A DNA stretch of 29,385 bases from CAYSCZ01 sp964429655 (lineage in GTDB: Bacteria; Bacteroidota; Bacteroidia; Cytophagales; Cyclobacteriaceae): contig CAYSCZ010000041.1 in assembly GCA_964429655.1 (NCBI GenBank), positions 1 to 29,385 of the forward strand, written 5' to 3'. Of this stretch, positions 1 to 8,314 are shown piece by piece (the stretch's first letter is position 1; each line of letters opens with the position of its first letter). The notes beneath the pieces were generated by a model that did not search any database, was not told the DNA's origin, and saw only the letters and a program-made list of their open reading frames with translations. The position numbers and the translations under genes were made by a program.

Positions 1-84
1 CCTGATTTACATAGTCAATGACGATTCTTTTTGATCTTTCCAAAAAAGTGAGTTAATTACAACAAATCCACTAATCTAAGATTT

Positions 85-357
85 ATGAAAAACTTATTAA
101 ACAAGCTAAAGACATTTGCCATTGGCATCTTGCTGATCTCTTTTTTCATGGCTACTGCGGTGAGTTCTTGTACTAGTCCAAAAAAAGGAGAAGAAGAAAC
201 TGACGGCACAGAAGTAAAGGCGTCCGAAAAAAGTAAAGAAGGCGAAGGCAGTGAAGAAGCGGAGCACCCATCAGGCGGTGAGCACCCATCAGATGCTGAT
301 AGTGTGGAAACATCAGACCACCCTGCAGACTCAGAAGAGCATCCATCCGACAATTAA
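85..357 (+). CDS. Small His/Glu-rich lipoprotein, function unknown
   Basis: A 90-residue protein. It has a basic N-terminus, a hydrophobic stretch (about residues 11-27) and a lipobox ending VSSC, so it should be lipidated at Cys29 and anchored in a membrane. The mature part is very hydrophilic, rich in Glu, Ser, Asp and Lys, with no predicted fold. Four short units of the form HPS or HPA preceded by acidic residues recur in the C-terminal half (EHPS, EHPS, DHPA, EHPS). Such a His/acidic tail could bind metal, but that is inference. The gene ends by sharing its stop region (4 bp overlap) with the convergent transglutaminase-like gene. I do not recognise a family. The codon pattern and lipobox make it likely to be real. 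Confidence 0.7.
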   Translation: MKNLLNKLKTFAIGILLISFFMATAVSSCTSPKKGEEETDGTEVKASEKSKEGEGSEEAEHPSGGEHPSDADSVETSDHPADSEEHPSDN

Positions 358-1709
358 GTGTTTGGCTGGATTCTTTTAAATGAGAATTTGGTTTCGACAT
401 AGCCGGGCTTTCCGTCAATTTCAAGGACGGGGTAGGCTAAAAAATTGATTGGGCCGGACGCTGGCGCAGGGTCGGGGAGAAGATGCCTGCCACGGCTCAA
501 TTCGATGCGGTTTGCCGGATGGTGTCCGAAGAAATACGTGGCTAATGGGGTGTATTTATTTGCCTCACTAATGTCCACTGGCCACCATTTGCCCTCGGCA
601 TAAAATTCAGCCCAGCAATGATAGCCGTTCACCCCTCCTTCATTTCGAGAGGATGGTATGGATGCGCCAACAGCAAAGCGGGCAGGTATTCCGGCTGACC
701 TGGCCAGGGAAATGAAAAAAGAGTGAAACTCGGTACAGTTTCCTGATTTTGCGTCGCAGGCATAGTTAGCATCTCCCGTGCCATAAGTCCCCTCTTTTGC
801 ATATCGCATGTTATCAATAATATAGTCATATAGGGCCCTTGCTTTGGTCAATGGGCTATTGGCTTTAGCTCCATTTATTGTTGCCTCGGCTATGAAACCG
901 AAACGGTCGCCCACAGGCATGAGGGGGGCAGCCTCCAGAAAAACTGTAGGGTCAGCTCCTTCTTGCCGATAGGCGCCTTTTTCCAGGCGCTGAACACGGT
1001 AGTGTATGTTTATTTTCCTTTGACTATGCCCGGGAAGTAATTGAAGATATAATATCTTATTGCCATATTTTTCTTCCTCTATGATCTCCTGCTTCCCTGG
1101 CGACTCGATAGCGAGCACCTCTACCACCTGAAACCGATCTGTTTGGGCAATAGGTAGCCACATTTTGGCCGGGCCGGTTATTTCAGGCAATTGTGCTTCG
1201 TATGTGAAAGTGAACTGGTCCTTGCCTTCTATCACACCCAGGAGGTCATTGGTGGCATCTTCCACCGGCACGGTGTGCCAGGTCTTGTCTCTTGCCTGCT
1301 TCCAGGTATAGTATGGTTTCCCGTTTAGCTTATGAAAATCCGTACGTGTAACATCCATATCACCAGGCACTCCTTTTAGGAAAAAATCCACATCGTAAAC
1401 ATCCCCTCCTGCTGTAGCCAGATCCACACAGGCAAAAAATGTATTGGACCCCAGGACAGAAAGGTACTCGGTATGTACGCGCACCAACTTTAGGCGAAGT
1501 TCCAGGCTGTCTTTTTGAAAATGGAAATAACCACCACCTTCCTTGACCTTGGCAGCAATATGGGCACGTATCCCCTCGTCCACATCTTCGATTGTCACCT
1601 TTTTGTCGGGGTTTGGTTTCCCCTGATCTGCATCGTTAGGCTCCCGGGGTTGGCAGAGCGTAAAGAGGAAAACAAATATGGATGTATGCAAAACGATAGA
1701 TTTGCCCAT
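354..1709 (-). CDS. Transglutaminase-like lipoprotein
   Basis: The protein has 451 residues from the chosen start. The open frame extends 41 codons further upstream, to 1832, but that extension shows no signal peptide. The ATG at 1709 gives MGKSIVLH followed by a hydrophobic stretch and a lipobox-like LFTLC, a convincing lipoprotein signal. The C-terminal half is a transglutaminase-like (papain-fold) domain. The catalytic triad is visible as Cys325 in GNCTEFH, His364 in GYHCWAEF and Asp379 in WWPVDIS, each in the spacing and context typical of the superfamily. The N-terminal half (about residues 40-280) is probably beta-rich, as in other periplasmic members. Bacterial members are usually peptidases or peptide cross-linkers of the cell envelope; the substrate here is unknown. 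It is transcribed alone and convergent with the small lipoprotein. Confidence 0.85.
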   Translation of the reverse strand: MGKSIVLHTSIFVFLFTLCQPREPNDADQGKPNPDKKVTIEDVDEGIRAHIAAKVKEGGGYFHFQKDSLELRLKLVRVHTEYLSVLGSNTFFACVDLATAGGDVYDVDFFLKGVPGDMDVTRTDFHKLNGKPYYTWKQARDKTWHTVPVEDATNDLLGVIEGKDQFTFTYEAQLPEITGPAKMWLPIAQTDRFQVVEVLAIESPGKQEIIEEEKYGNKILYLQLLPGHSQRKINIHYRVQRLEKGAYRQEGADPTVFLEAAPLMPVGDRFGFIAEATINGAKANSPLTKARALYDYIIDNMRYAKEGTYGTGDANYACDAKSGNCTEFHSFFISLARSAGIPARFAVGASIPSSRNEGGVNGYHCWAEFYAEGKWWPVDISEANKYTPLATYFFGHHPANRIELSRGRHLLPDPAPASGPINFLAYPVLEIDGKPGYVETKFSFKRIQPNT

Positions 1710-2212
1710 GGGAATGTAATTGATTTTTTCTTTTATTAAACCTAAATTAAGTAATAGAAATCGGAATGAAGGTATAAAACGCAAAGAAAGAGGTGCATCC
1801 GACCAAGCACTTATGTTGATTAGGCATAGCACAGCTATGGAGATTCAATAAGTTAACGGTAAGTACCTATTTTAAAGTGTTGTCTGTAATAGATTTTCTA
1901 TTGCTCATTACAGGCTAAAATAATCAAGCGGTTCGTAATTATAAAAGAAAGGAAAGATTTGTAGTAAACCGACAAAATTATACCAACCAGAGATGAGCCG
2001 CATCGGCGAACCAGAATCAGCTATCACTTTAATCGGTTATAGAGCTACGGAAATGAAAGAAAAAACATATAGTTATCCGATAACTAATTTTAATTTCGAT
2101 CAAAACTTTTATTAACATTAGCAGAAGTTATTTCCGTGAAAAACTTTCAGTAAAAGACGCACTTTTTGGGACATTACCTACAAATTTTAAAGCCAATCCA
2201 GGCTTCATTTTG
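1710..2212. other. Gene-poor stretch with short unassigned reading frames
   Basis: There is no convincing full gene in these roughly 500 bases. On the plus strand an ATG at 1993 opens a 40-codon frame ending at 2115 (starting MSRIGEPESAITLIGYR). A second open stretch, one frame over, runs from about 2090 to 2270 and includes FREKLSVKDALFGTLP. Together they could be remnants of one frameshifted gene, but I do not recognise either. The part nearest 2212 abuts a transposase orfA, so the stretch may hold decayed mobile-element or cargo DNA. The upstream region of the transglutaminase gene also lies here. Confidence 0.35.
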
Positions 2213-2509
2213 TCAGCATTGGGGATCGGTTTTTTTCTTTCTTGCTACAACAGTTGTTTTGCCATCTAAATTAGGTCTTCTAGTTTTAACTGAAGAATCA
2301 TAACCCAATTTCCGCATCCACCGTAGCAACTGACCATGTTCTTCTTGCTGTCCGGTATATTTTTCCCAAATCTCTGCTCTAGTGCAACCGGAATCTAATA
2401 ATTCCCGAATGATCTGATGTTTTTCTGTTTCGGTGAAATATTTATTTGGCTTTTGAATGATGATTTTACCGCTTCCTAATCCTGAAATAACTTTACTTTT
2501 TATATCCAT
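2213..2509 (-). CDS. Solitary transposase orfA-like protein (HTH, IS3-like)
   Basis: A 98-residue basic protein. Its centre (about residues 24-70) reads as a helix-turn-helix of the type found in transposase orfA proteins: NKYFTETEKHQIIRELL, then a Gly-Cys turn, then AEIWEKYTGQ and LLRWMRKLGY. The C-terminus is Arg/Lys rich. In IS3-type elements orfA is followed by orfB, which carries the DDE integrase. Here nothing resembling orfB lies downstream (below 2213), so this is an orphan or remnant and probably cannot transpose alone. It reads away from the helicase fragment on its other side, which suggests the insertion helped break that gene. Family assignment rests on recalled similarity; a stand-alone DNA-binding protein is the alternative. 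Confidence 0.6.
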   Translation of the reverse strand: MDIKSKVISGLGSGKIIIQKPNKYFTETEKHQIIRELLDSGCTRAEIWEKYTGQQEEHGQLLRWMRKLGYDSSVKTRRPNLDGKTTVVARKKKTDPQC

Positions 2510-2510
2510 T

Positions 2511-2530
2511 TTTACACGTTTTAGTGTAAA
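2511..2530. promoter_or_regulatory. Perfect 7-bp inverted repeat just upstream of orfA
   Basis: TTTACAC at 2511-2517 and GTGTAAA at 2524-2530 form perfect 7-bp arms around a 6-base spacer. The palindrome begins one base before the orfA start codon (2509 on the minus strand). It may be an operator for the encoded HTH protein, a hairpin over the translation start, or part of an element end. The sequence does not decide between these. Confidence 0.35.
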
Positions 2531-2540
2531 CCTATTTTAG

Positions 2541-2960
2541 GACAAGACAAAGAAAGTGATCCTTATTTCTGCTACCCCATTAAATAACCGCCCTCAAGAT
2601 TTGTACTATCAATTGTTACTTTTTCAGGATGCACGAAAAAGTACTCTACCCATTACAAATCTTCAATCCTTTTTTGGACCGATTATTCGAGAATACAGAG
2701 AAATCATAAGAGCGGATGATCCTAACATGGAGCGTATCAGGGAGCTTTATAATATCATTCGTAAAAAGGTTATTTCTCAAATTACGGTTCGAAGAACAAG
2801 ACGTGATTTAGCAAATTATCCCAAATACCTTACAGACCTTCATGAACAAGGAATTAAGCTCCCTGAAATTGCCCCATTGCGCCCATTAGAATATGACTTT
2901 GACACAAAGTTGAGCAAGCTTTTCTATCATACCGTCTTTTATTTGACTGATGACGATGAT
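2541..2960 (+). pseudogene. Internal fragment of an SNF2-type helicase
   Basis: About 140 codons of helicase-like sequence survive without start or end. The fragment opens with KKVILISATPLNNRPQDLYY, which contains the SAT motif III of superfamily 2 helicases in the SNF2/Swi2 style. It continues with the helical stretch including SFFGPIIREYREI, VRRTRRDL and LPEIAPLRPLEYDF, typical of the segment before the C-terminal helicase lobe. There is no ATG; a stop (TAG, 2538-2540) lies directly before it in frame. At the right the frame runs into sequence that is the reverse complement of the ABC-F gene end, so homology probably stops near 2960. The Walker A/DEAH lobe and the second RecA lobe are both missing. 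Long helicases of this kind, sometimes with phospholipase D-like domains, occur in defence and mobile islands; that origin is inference. Confidence 0.7.
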
Positions 2961-2994
2961 TTAGCCCCAATACATTGGCTTTATACTTGTGATT

Positions 2995-4596
2995 CTATGC
3001 CTCCTGCAGTTTCTTTTTCTCCAGGTATTCATCGTATGTGCTCAATGTATCCAAAAAGCCATCTGGTCGTATCTCCAACACACGATCAGCAATGGTTTGT
3101 GTGAACGTGTGATCATGTGAAGTAAAAAGTACTGTGCCGGGGAAATTAATCAATGCATTGTTCAGTGCGGTTATTGATTCAAGGTCAAGATGGTTGGTTG
3201 GTTCATCCAGGATAAGAAGGTTAGCGCCTTGCAACATCATGCGGGAGATCATGCATCGTACTTTTTCACCTCCTGATAGAACATTTGCTTTTTTTAATGA
3301 CTCCTGACCGGAAAATAGCATCTTACCTAAAAATCCACGGATATAAACCTCATCATTCTCTCCTTCTGCAAATTGCCGCAGCCAGTCGATAAGATTTTCA
3401 TCTGTATTGAAATAGTCGTCGTTATTATTGGGTAAATAAGCGGTGGTAATGGTTTGGCCAAACCTGAAACTACCGGAAGTTGCTTGTTTTTCGCCCATCA
3501 ACACCTGGAAGAATGAAGTAATGGCAAGACTATCATCGGCTACCACTGTTATTTTATCCCCTCGATTCACAAACAAATCGACATCCTTAAAGAGAAACGC
3601 GCCTGTTTCAGTCTGATAGCTAAGTTTTTCCAGTGACAGTATTTGATCGCCCGCAGTTCTGTTCTGGGTAAAGATGATTGCGGGATATTTTCTGTTCGAA
3701 GGCTGTATGTCCTCTACATTTATTTTATCCAACAGCTTCTTTCTACTGGTTGCCTGCCTGGATTTAGCGGCATTTGCACTGAAGCGGGCAATGAATTCCT
3801 GAAGTTCTTTTTTCTTTTCCTCTGCTTTTTTGTTGGCAGAAGCCCGTTGGCTAAGTGCGAGCTGACTGGATTCATACCAGAAAGTGTAATTACCTGTGAA
3901 CAGCTTGATGGCACCAAAATCTATATCCGCAATGTGTGTGCAAATAGTATCTAAAAAATGTCTGTCGTGAGAAACCACGATCAGGGTATTATTAAACTTC
4001 AGTAAATGGTCCTCCAGCCATGACACTGTCTGTAAGTCCAGATCGTTGGTGGGCTCATCCAATATGAGGACGTCAGGGTTGCCAAAGAGCGTCTGGGCCA
4101 GTAGCACACGTACTTTTTCGCTGCCATTAAGGTCTTTTACCAGTGCATAGTGCTTTTCTTCCGCTATTTTAAGGCCACTTAATAAGGAGGCAGCATCCGA
4201 CTCTGCATTCCAGCCATCCATGTCAGCAAATTGTTCTTCCAGTTCAGATACCCGATGACCATCCGCTTCATTGAAATCAGTCCTTGCATAGATGGCATTC
4301 TTTTCCTGCATAATATCCCAAAGTTTTTTATGGCCCATGAGCACAGCGTCCATAACAGGTATCTCGTCGTACTCATGATGATTTTGCTTTAAAACGGCCA
4401 GGCGTTTCCCGGGCTCTAGTTTCACCTCACCTGAATTTGGTGTCACCTCACCGGACAGTATTTTTAAAAAAGTAGACTTACCGGCACCATTAGCACCAAT
4501 GATGCCATAACAGTTACCGGGGGTGAAATTGACGTTCACTTCATCAAACAAGACTCTCTTTCCGTATTGCAGGGATATGTTGTAGGTTGAAATCAT
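2995..4596 (-). CDS. ABC-F family ATPase, YbiT/YkpA type
   Basis: A 533-residue soluble protein with two ATP-binding cassettes and no membrane segment, the ABC-F layout; members act on the ribosome. NBD1 has a canonical Walker A (GANGAGKS, residues 34-41) and Walker B (VLILDEPTNDLDL). Its signature motif is altered to LNGSEKVRV (about 155-163) instead of LSGGE. A charged helical linker rich in Lys/Glu/Arg follows (about 245-305). NBD2 keeps a perfect signature (LSGGEKVRC) and Walker B (LLILDEPTNHLDLES), but its Walker A region reads VVADDSLAITS (about 349-359) with no GKS/T. From memory, both departures are features of the YbiT/YkpA branch rather than damage. The start is the first ATG, followed directly by MISTYNISLQYGKRVLFDEV, a normal N-terminus. 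Translation-related regulation is likely; resistance is not implied. Confidence 0.88.
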   Translation of the reverse strand: MISTYNISLQYGKRVLFDEVNVNFTPGNCYGIIGANGAGKSTFLKILSGEVTPNSGEVKLEPGKRLAVLKQNHHEYDEIPVMDAVLMGHKKLWDIMQEKNAIYARTDFNEADGHRVSELEEQFADMDGWNAESDAASLLSGLKIAEEKHYALVKDLNGSEKVRVLLAQTLFGNPDVLILDEPTNDLDLQTVSWLEDHLLKFNNTLIVVSHDRHFLDTICTHIADIDFGAIKLFTGNYTFWYESSQLALSQRASANKKAEEKKKELQEFIARFSANAAKSRQATSRKKLLDKINVEDIQPSNRKYPAIIFTQNRTAGDQILSLEKLSYQTETGAFLFKDVDLFVNRGDKITVVADDSLAITSFFQVLMGEKQATSGSFRFGQTITTAYLPNNNDDYFNTDENLIDWLRQFAEGENDEVYIRGFLGKMLFSGQESLKKANVLSGGEKVRCMISRMMLQGANLLILDEPTNHLDLESITALNNALINFPGTVLFTSHDHTFTQTIADRVLEIRPDGFLDTLSTYDEYLEKKKLQEA

Positions 4597-4829
4597 AGTT
4601 ATCTTTAATTAGCCGCGAATTTAAAAGATTTGTGGTAGAGGAAAGGGTTAGTTTTATGATTTCGATTGACATTATCAATAATGTCTTATGTTCTCTGTCT
4701 CAGCCATTATAACTTCAAGCCAATAGATTAGGTACAAAGTACCATAGGCTGTAGAATTGAAGGAATTCTGAGAACAAATCAAATTGGAGACTGTTATAAG
4801 ATTTATAAAACGTCCCTAAGATATACGAT

Positions 4830-7109
4830 ATGAAATCCTCTTTAAAATTACTAAAACATCATCTATGGATGTTTTTAAGCTGTCTATTTTTAGTCATAAT
4901 CTTTAATACTAATGCTCAGGTAAATTGTGATGCTACTACGCTTGAAGAGTTTTTTGATTGCTATGGGGGGGAACAAAATTTCTCACTTCATTACAGGGAG
5001 GCACTCAAGACATTTATTAATACTGAAGACGCTATTAAAAAGGGAGATTACTCCTCAGCCAGGAAGCTGCTTGATAATTTGTGGGAACAATATCCCATTG
5101 GTAGCTCAAGTTGGGGACGTTCCTGGTCCAGTCAGTTAGGAACTAACATTGGAAGTCCTTACGGGTATTACGGTCTTCGTATGATGGACGATATCGTTAA
5201 TTTTAACCTTGAAAATGACCCTGTTGATACTGGAGTATTAACTGCTAAAATGAAAATTGTGCTTGTTGGATGTATGCAAAGTATCCAACCAAGAACCCAG
5301 GAAGAGCTGGATAACGGTGGTGGGGAATTTGTTACAAGAACAATAGATCGATCATTGTTTGAGTCAGATTATAGAATAATCAGGCAATCCATTGATCTTT
5401 TTGCTGAGTATTCTAATGCTATCGCAAAAAGTAAACTTAATGTGGATATCGGGTTTATAGAATTGCCTGAGTTATGTTTAGAAACAAACATTAATTCTTT
5501 TGCCACTGGTGTTTATGATGCAAGGCCTGACCTTGGACCCGTTTGGGAAGCAATTGATGAAACGACCTTTAATGAAACAGACTGGTGGATGATTATTTCA
5601 CCTTCAGCTGTTCCTTTAGGGGAAGATTTTGAGGACGATGAATTTATTACTGGTGGAATGGGTGCTGATAGTAAAGGAGGACCTTTATTTATTGCAGATG
5701 ATCTATGGTTAACAAAGAAGCCTTATCATCTTGGGGAAGGAAATTACAGCGATATTGAACGCAGGGCATATCTACCTCAATGGTATCAACATGAATTTTA
5801 CCATCACCTGTTTCGAATATACCCTGAATTTGCCTTAGAGGTCAATGGTCATGATTGGTTTAATAGAAATTTTTGGCCGGATGATTTTGTTGGCGCCTAT
5901 GAGCCGGACTATTATGCTGAATCTCTATATAAAAGACTTCAAACGGCCTGTGACCCACTGGAAAATAAACTGATTATCAATATTAATAATACTGACCTTG
6001 CACTGTTTAGTGAGATTGAAATAAATGATATTATTGGTCCGTATTCTTTGGATAACATTGGAAACGAGTGGCACGTGGGGGAAGTACTGGAATCAGGAAA
6101 TACTTTTTTTTGGAGGAATTCTGCAGGTGTTCAGTGGGAATTAACACCTCGATTGAGTGAAGGATATTTAGAGACCGGGCCTGACTGCCCATATCCCGGA
6201 ATCGACCACATGATCGAATTATCTACCGATGAAAGAGGTCAAATGATCGGTGTTGTTAAAGGTTTAGCCTTCAATGGTGATTTTTACAGAAAGAGATTTA
6301 ATACATTTTTCGATGAGATTCCTGTCGAACTAACATTTGGTGAATATACAAGTTCAATCAGTTCGAATGTAGTAGGAGATCTGTATGAACAGAATCAATT
6401 ATATTATTGGAGAGACCAGGATGATAATGAATTTCAATTAGTGCCTGATTTCAACCAGGGTTTTTTTGAGGTGGAAAGTACTGAAGAACAGCGTTTGGAA
6501 CTAATTACGTCAGGTGGTGACTGTGCAGGAGAAATTGTTTTAGGACTTAAGACATCTGATGAAGTATTTACCGCAAAATTAATTGATGTTAACAACCAGC
6601 CCCCACAGCTGCTAAAATCATTTGAAAACATTGATATTGATAATCAATCTGTTTCGATCGTTTTATCTGAATATTTTGAAGACCCGGAAAGTGATGAGTT
6701 GACATATGTTGTTTTTTATGATGAAAGCACTGTCGCAGCAACTGTTGATGTTGATGTTTTGAATGTTAATCCGATTGGTGTTGGAAATTCAACAATTACA
6801 ATGACAGTCATAGACTCCAATAGGGGAGCAATTACTACTGAATTTGAAATTACAGTTACTGATATTGTACTTTCAATTGATCAAGCCATTAATACTAAAA
6901 TAAAACTATATCCAAATCCTTCTCAAGGACAACTCAATATTACAGGGCTGGCAAATCCTAAATCATACAGCATCTACAACCTGTCAGGAGCTAAGGTGAA
7001 AAATGGGGTTGTTAAAGATGAAATTGACATATCAGATTTAAATTTAGGGACATACCTTTTAGATGTTGATAATATTTCAAAGCCGCTAAAGTTTGTCTTA
7101 ATGAAATAG
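4830..7109 (+). CDS. T9SS-secreted protein with HExxH motif and duplicated module
   Basis: A 759-residue secreted protein. An N-terminal signal peptide (hydrophobic core about residues 12-25, NAQ cleavage region near 30) and a C-terminal type IX sorting domain (about 691-759, starting IKLYPNP and with DISDLNLGTYLLDV) show export across the outer membrane. The N-terminal half contains HEFYHHLFRIYPE (His321, Glu322, His325), matching the HExxH zincin signature. Further possible ligands are His341 (GHDWF) and Glu364 (YYAESLYKRL). I do not recognise a peptidase family, so activity is inference. Two copies of a ~99-residue module follow, marked by FFWRN (Trp428) and YYWRD (Trp527). Then comes a cadherin/Ig-like domain (about 587-680) with PPQ...FEDPESDELTYVV. 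The gene is monocistronic, with 233 bp upstream that show no clear promoter. Confidence 0.8.
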   Translation: MKSSLKLLKHHLWMFLSCLFLVIIFNTNAQVNCDATTLEEFFDCYGGEQNFSLHYREALKTFINTEDAIKKGDYSSARKLLDNLWEQYPIGSSSWGRSWSSQLGTNIGSPYGYYGLRMMDDIVNFNLENDPVDTGVLTAKMKIVLVGCMQSIQPRTQEELDNGGGEFVTRTIDRSLFESDYRIIRQSIDLFAEYSNAIAKSKLNVDIGFIELPELCLETNINSFATGVYDARPDLGPVWEAIDETTFNETDWWMIISPSAVPLGEDFEDDEFITGGMGADSKGGPLFIADDLWLTKKPYHLGEGNYSDIERRAYLPQWYQHEFYHHLFRIYPEFALEVNGHDWFNRNFWPDDFVGAYEPDYYAESLYKRLQTACDPLENKLIININNTDLALFSEIEINDIIGPYSLDNIGNEWHVGEVLESGNTFFWRNSAGVQWELTPRLSEGYLETGPDCPYPGIDHMIELSTDERGQMIGVVKGLAFNGDFYRKRFNTFFDEIPVELTFGEYTSSISSNVVGDLYEQNQLYYWRDQDDNEFQLVPDFNQGFFEVESTEEQRLELITSGGDCAGEIVLGLKTSDEVFTAKLIDVNNQPPQLLKSFENIDIDNQSVSIVLSEYFEDPESDELTYVVFYDESTVAATVDVDVLNVNPIGVGNSTITMTVIDSNRGAITTEFEITVTDIVLSIDQAINTKIKLYPNPSQGQLNITGLANPKSYSIYNLSGAKVKNGVVKDEIDISDLNLGTYLLDVDNISKPLKFVLMK

Positions 7110-7245
7110 TTTAGATTAATAGTCCATGCAGTAGGGCTACAGACAGATATTATTTTTCTACAGAAATAAGAAAACAACAAGTAAATCACATAGAGCGCAA
7201 ACTAAGGTCAATCAGGTTTTGTAAATTTTTGAAGTGTCATAACGC

Positions 7246-8019
7246 CTAAAAAGCCTGAGAGAGTAGTATAAGTGAGGGTATTATAAAAAACACAATGAAC
7301 ACATACAAGATACCATAAATGCGATTTTTGTAGGATAGTTCTCTTAGTTTTTCAGCAAACCATACAGGTATATAACGTATATGTTTGATAGGAAAAAGTA
7401 AAAATACGCCAAACAGATTGAAAAACAAGTGGCACATTGCAATGGCAATTGCAGTTTCACTTTGTGATAAAGCGGCAACCATGGCCGTAAGGGTTGTTCC
7501 CACATTTGCTCCAATCAAAAAAGGAAATACTTTGCGTAAGGATACTCTATCCGATGCCACAAGCGGTACCGTTAAAGATGCTGTTACTGAACTGGATTGA
7601 ACCCCCGCAGTAATGACTGCACCCCAACACAATGACCGCACTGGATGTGCAAATACGTATTTATCAATGACCTTCTGAGATTTACCAACAATAAAATTCT
7701 TCAATACCAATGTAAAGCTTCTTAAGGACACAATAAGAAGAACCAATGCTGTAGAAAGGATAAGAAGTGTATTATTACCTACCATGGAAATAATGAAGTT
7801 GGATATTGGATCTATGACTGAACTCATAAGACTGAATTCTCCAAAAGTACCAGTAAATAAGGGGATAGAATTAGCGAAATAGCTCGAGGCGGCACTTAGA
7901 TAGCCAGTTAGAAGCTCTAGAGGAAAAAGTATTAGGACCACCAGGATATTGAAAAAATCATGAACTGTAGCGGCACTAATAGCATGTTTGAATTCGTCTT
8001 TTCTATGAATGTGTCCCAT
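7246..8019 (-). pseudogene. Na+/phosphate symporter, N-terminally truncated
   Basis: These 257 residues match the C-terminal part of Na/Pi cotransporters (NptA/PF02690 type). The second QSSS repeat is clear (AGVQSSSVTASLTVPLVAS, followed by FPFLIGANVGTTLTAM), with several hydrophobic segments to the end. Family members carry two such repeats in an inverted-repeat fold; the first, with its own QSSS and GANIGTT motifs, is absent here. The fragment begins at GHIHRKDEFKHA, which in full-length relatives lies in the middle of the protein, and immediately upstream is IS4-type transposase sequence. The ATG at 8019 is therefore probably fortuitous and the protein non-functional. It is convergent with the T9SS gene. 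Confidence 0.75.
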
Positions 8020-8237
8020 TGCGTTTTACCCTCAGTGATATTGACATAAGCAGGCAGGTTGCCATCATAATCTAGCAAAGTGTGCATCTTGATAGCCCCT
8101 TTATTGGTTTTGTACCTGGCCCAGTCGAACAAACCCAGGCAAAGACTTATCACTGTAGCATCTAACAGGAATATTTTGGACTTGATCCTAAACTTGGTTT
8201 GTCTGAACCCTGCCAGGTGACTCAGGTGGGATTGCAT
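8020..8237 (-). pseudogene. Internal fragment of an IS4-type DDE transposase
   Basis: About 72 codons read FRIKSKIFLLDATVIS, then LFDWARYKTNKGAIKMHTLL and NLPAYVNITEGKT. This is the segment around the first catalytic Asp (in LLDAT) of IS4-family transposases common in Bacteroidota. Both ends are missing. On one side the fragment joins the truncated Na/Pi symporter (near 8020). On the other it ends exactly where the 77-bp repeat begins (8238). An open frame runs across all three pieces, but that is accidental. No terminal inverted repeats are visible. Confidence 0.75.
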
Positions 8238-8314
8238 TTCCGTCCCCTCAGAGTCATCGGCACGAGACTCTGAGATAACAGGCTTCAAGGTTTTCGGCGC
8301 ATTTTACAATTAAC
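8238..8314. repeat. 77-bp hairpin repeat, copy 1
   Basis: This stretch recurs at 8553-8629 with one difference in 77 bases. It contains perfect 9-bp arms, CTCAGAGTC (8247-8255) and GACTCTGAG (8266-8274), separated by a 10-base loop ATCGGCACGA. It sits precisely between the IS4 transposase fragment and the first RAYT remnant. The combination of a short palindrome and a neighbouring RAYT resembles REP elements, which are RAYT substrates in other bacteria. No known REP family is recognised. Confidence 0.85.

Noticed and set aside
1710..1832. Longer N-terminus for the transglutaminase-like protein
   Set aside because: The added 41 residues precede the signal peptide and lipobox; a lipoprotein signal must be N-terminal.
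2960..3104. Extension of the helicase frame to 3104
   Set aside because: Beyond about 2960 the codons are the reverse complement of the ABC-F gene end and no longer helicase-like.
7932..8288. Open frame of 118 codons spanning symporter, IS4 fragment and hairpin repeat on the minus strand
   Set aside because: Only the middle matches a transposase. The start lies in the 77-bp repeat and the end reads the symporter in the wrong frame, so it is a chance join, not a gene.
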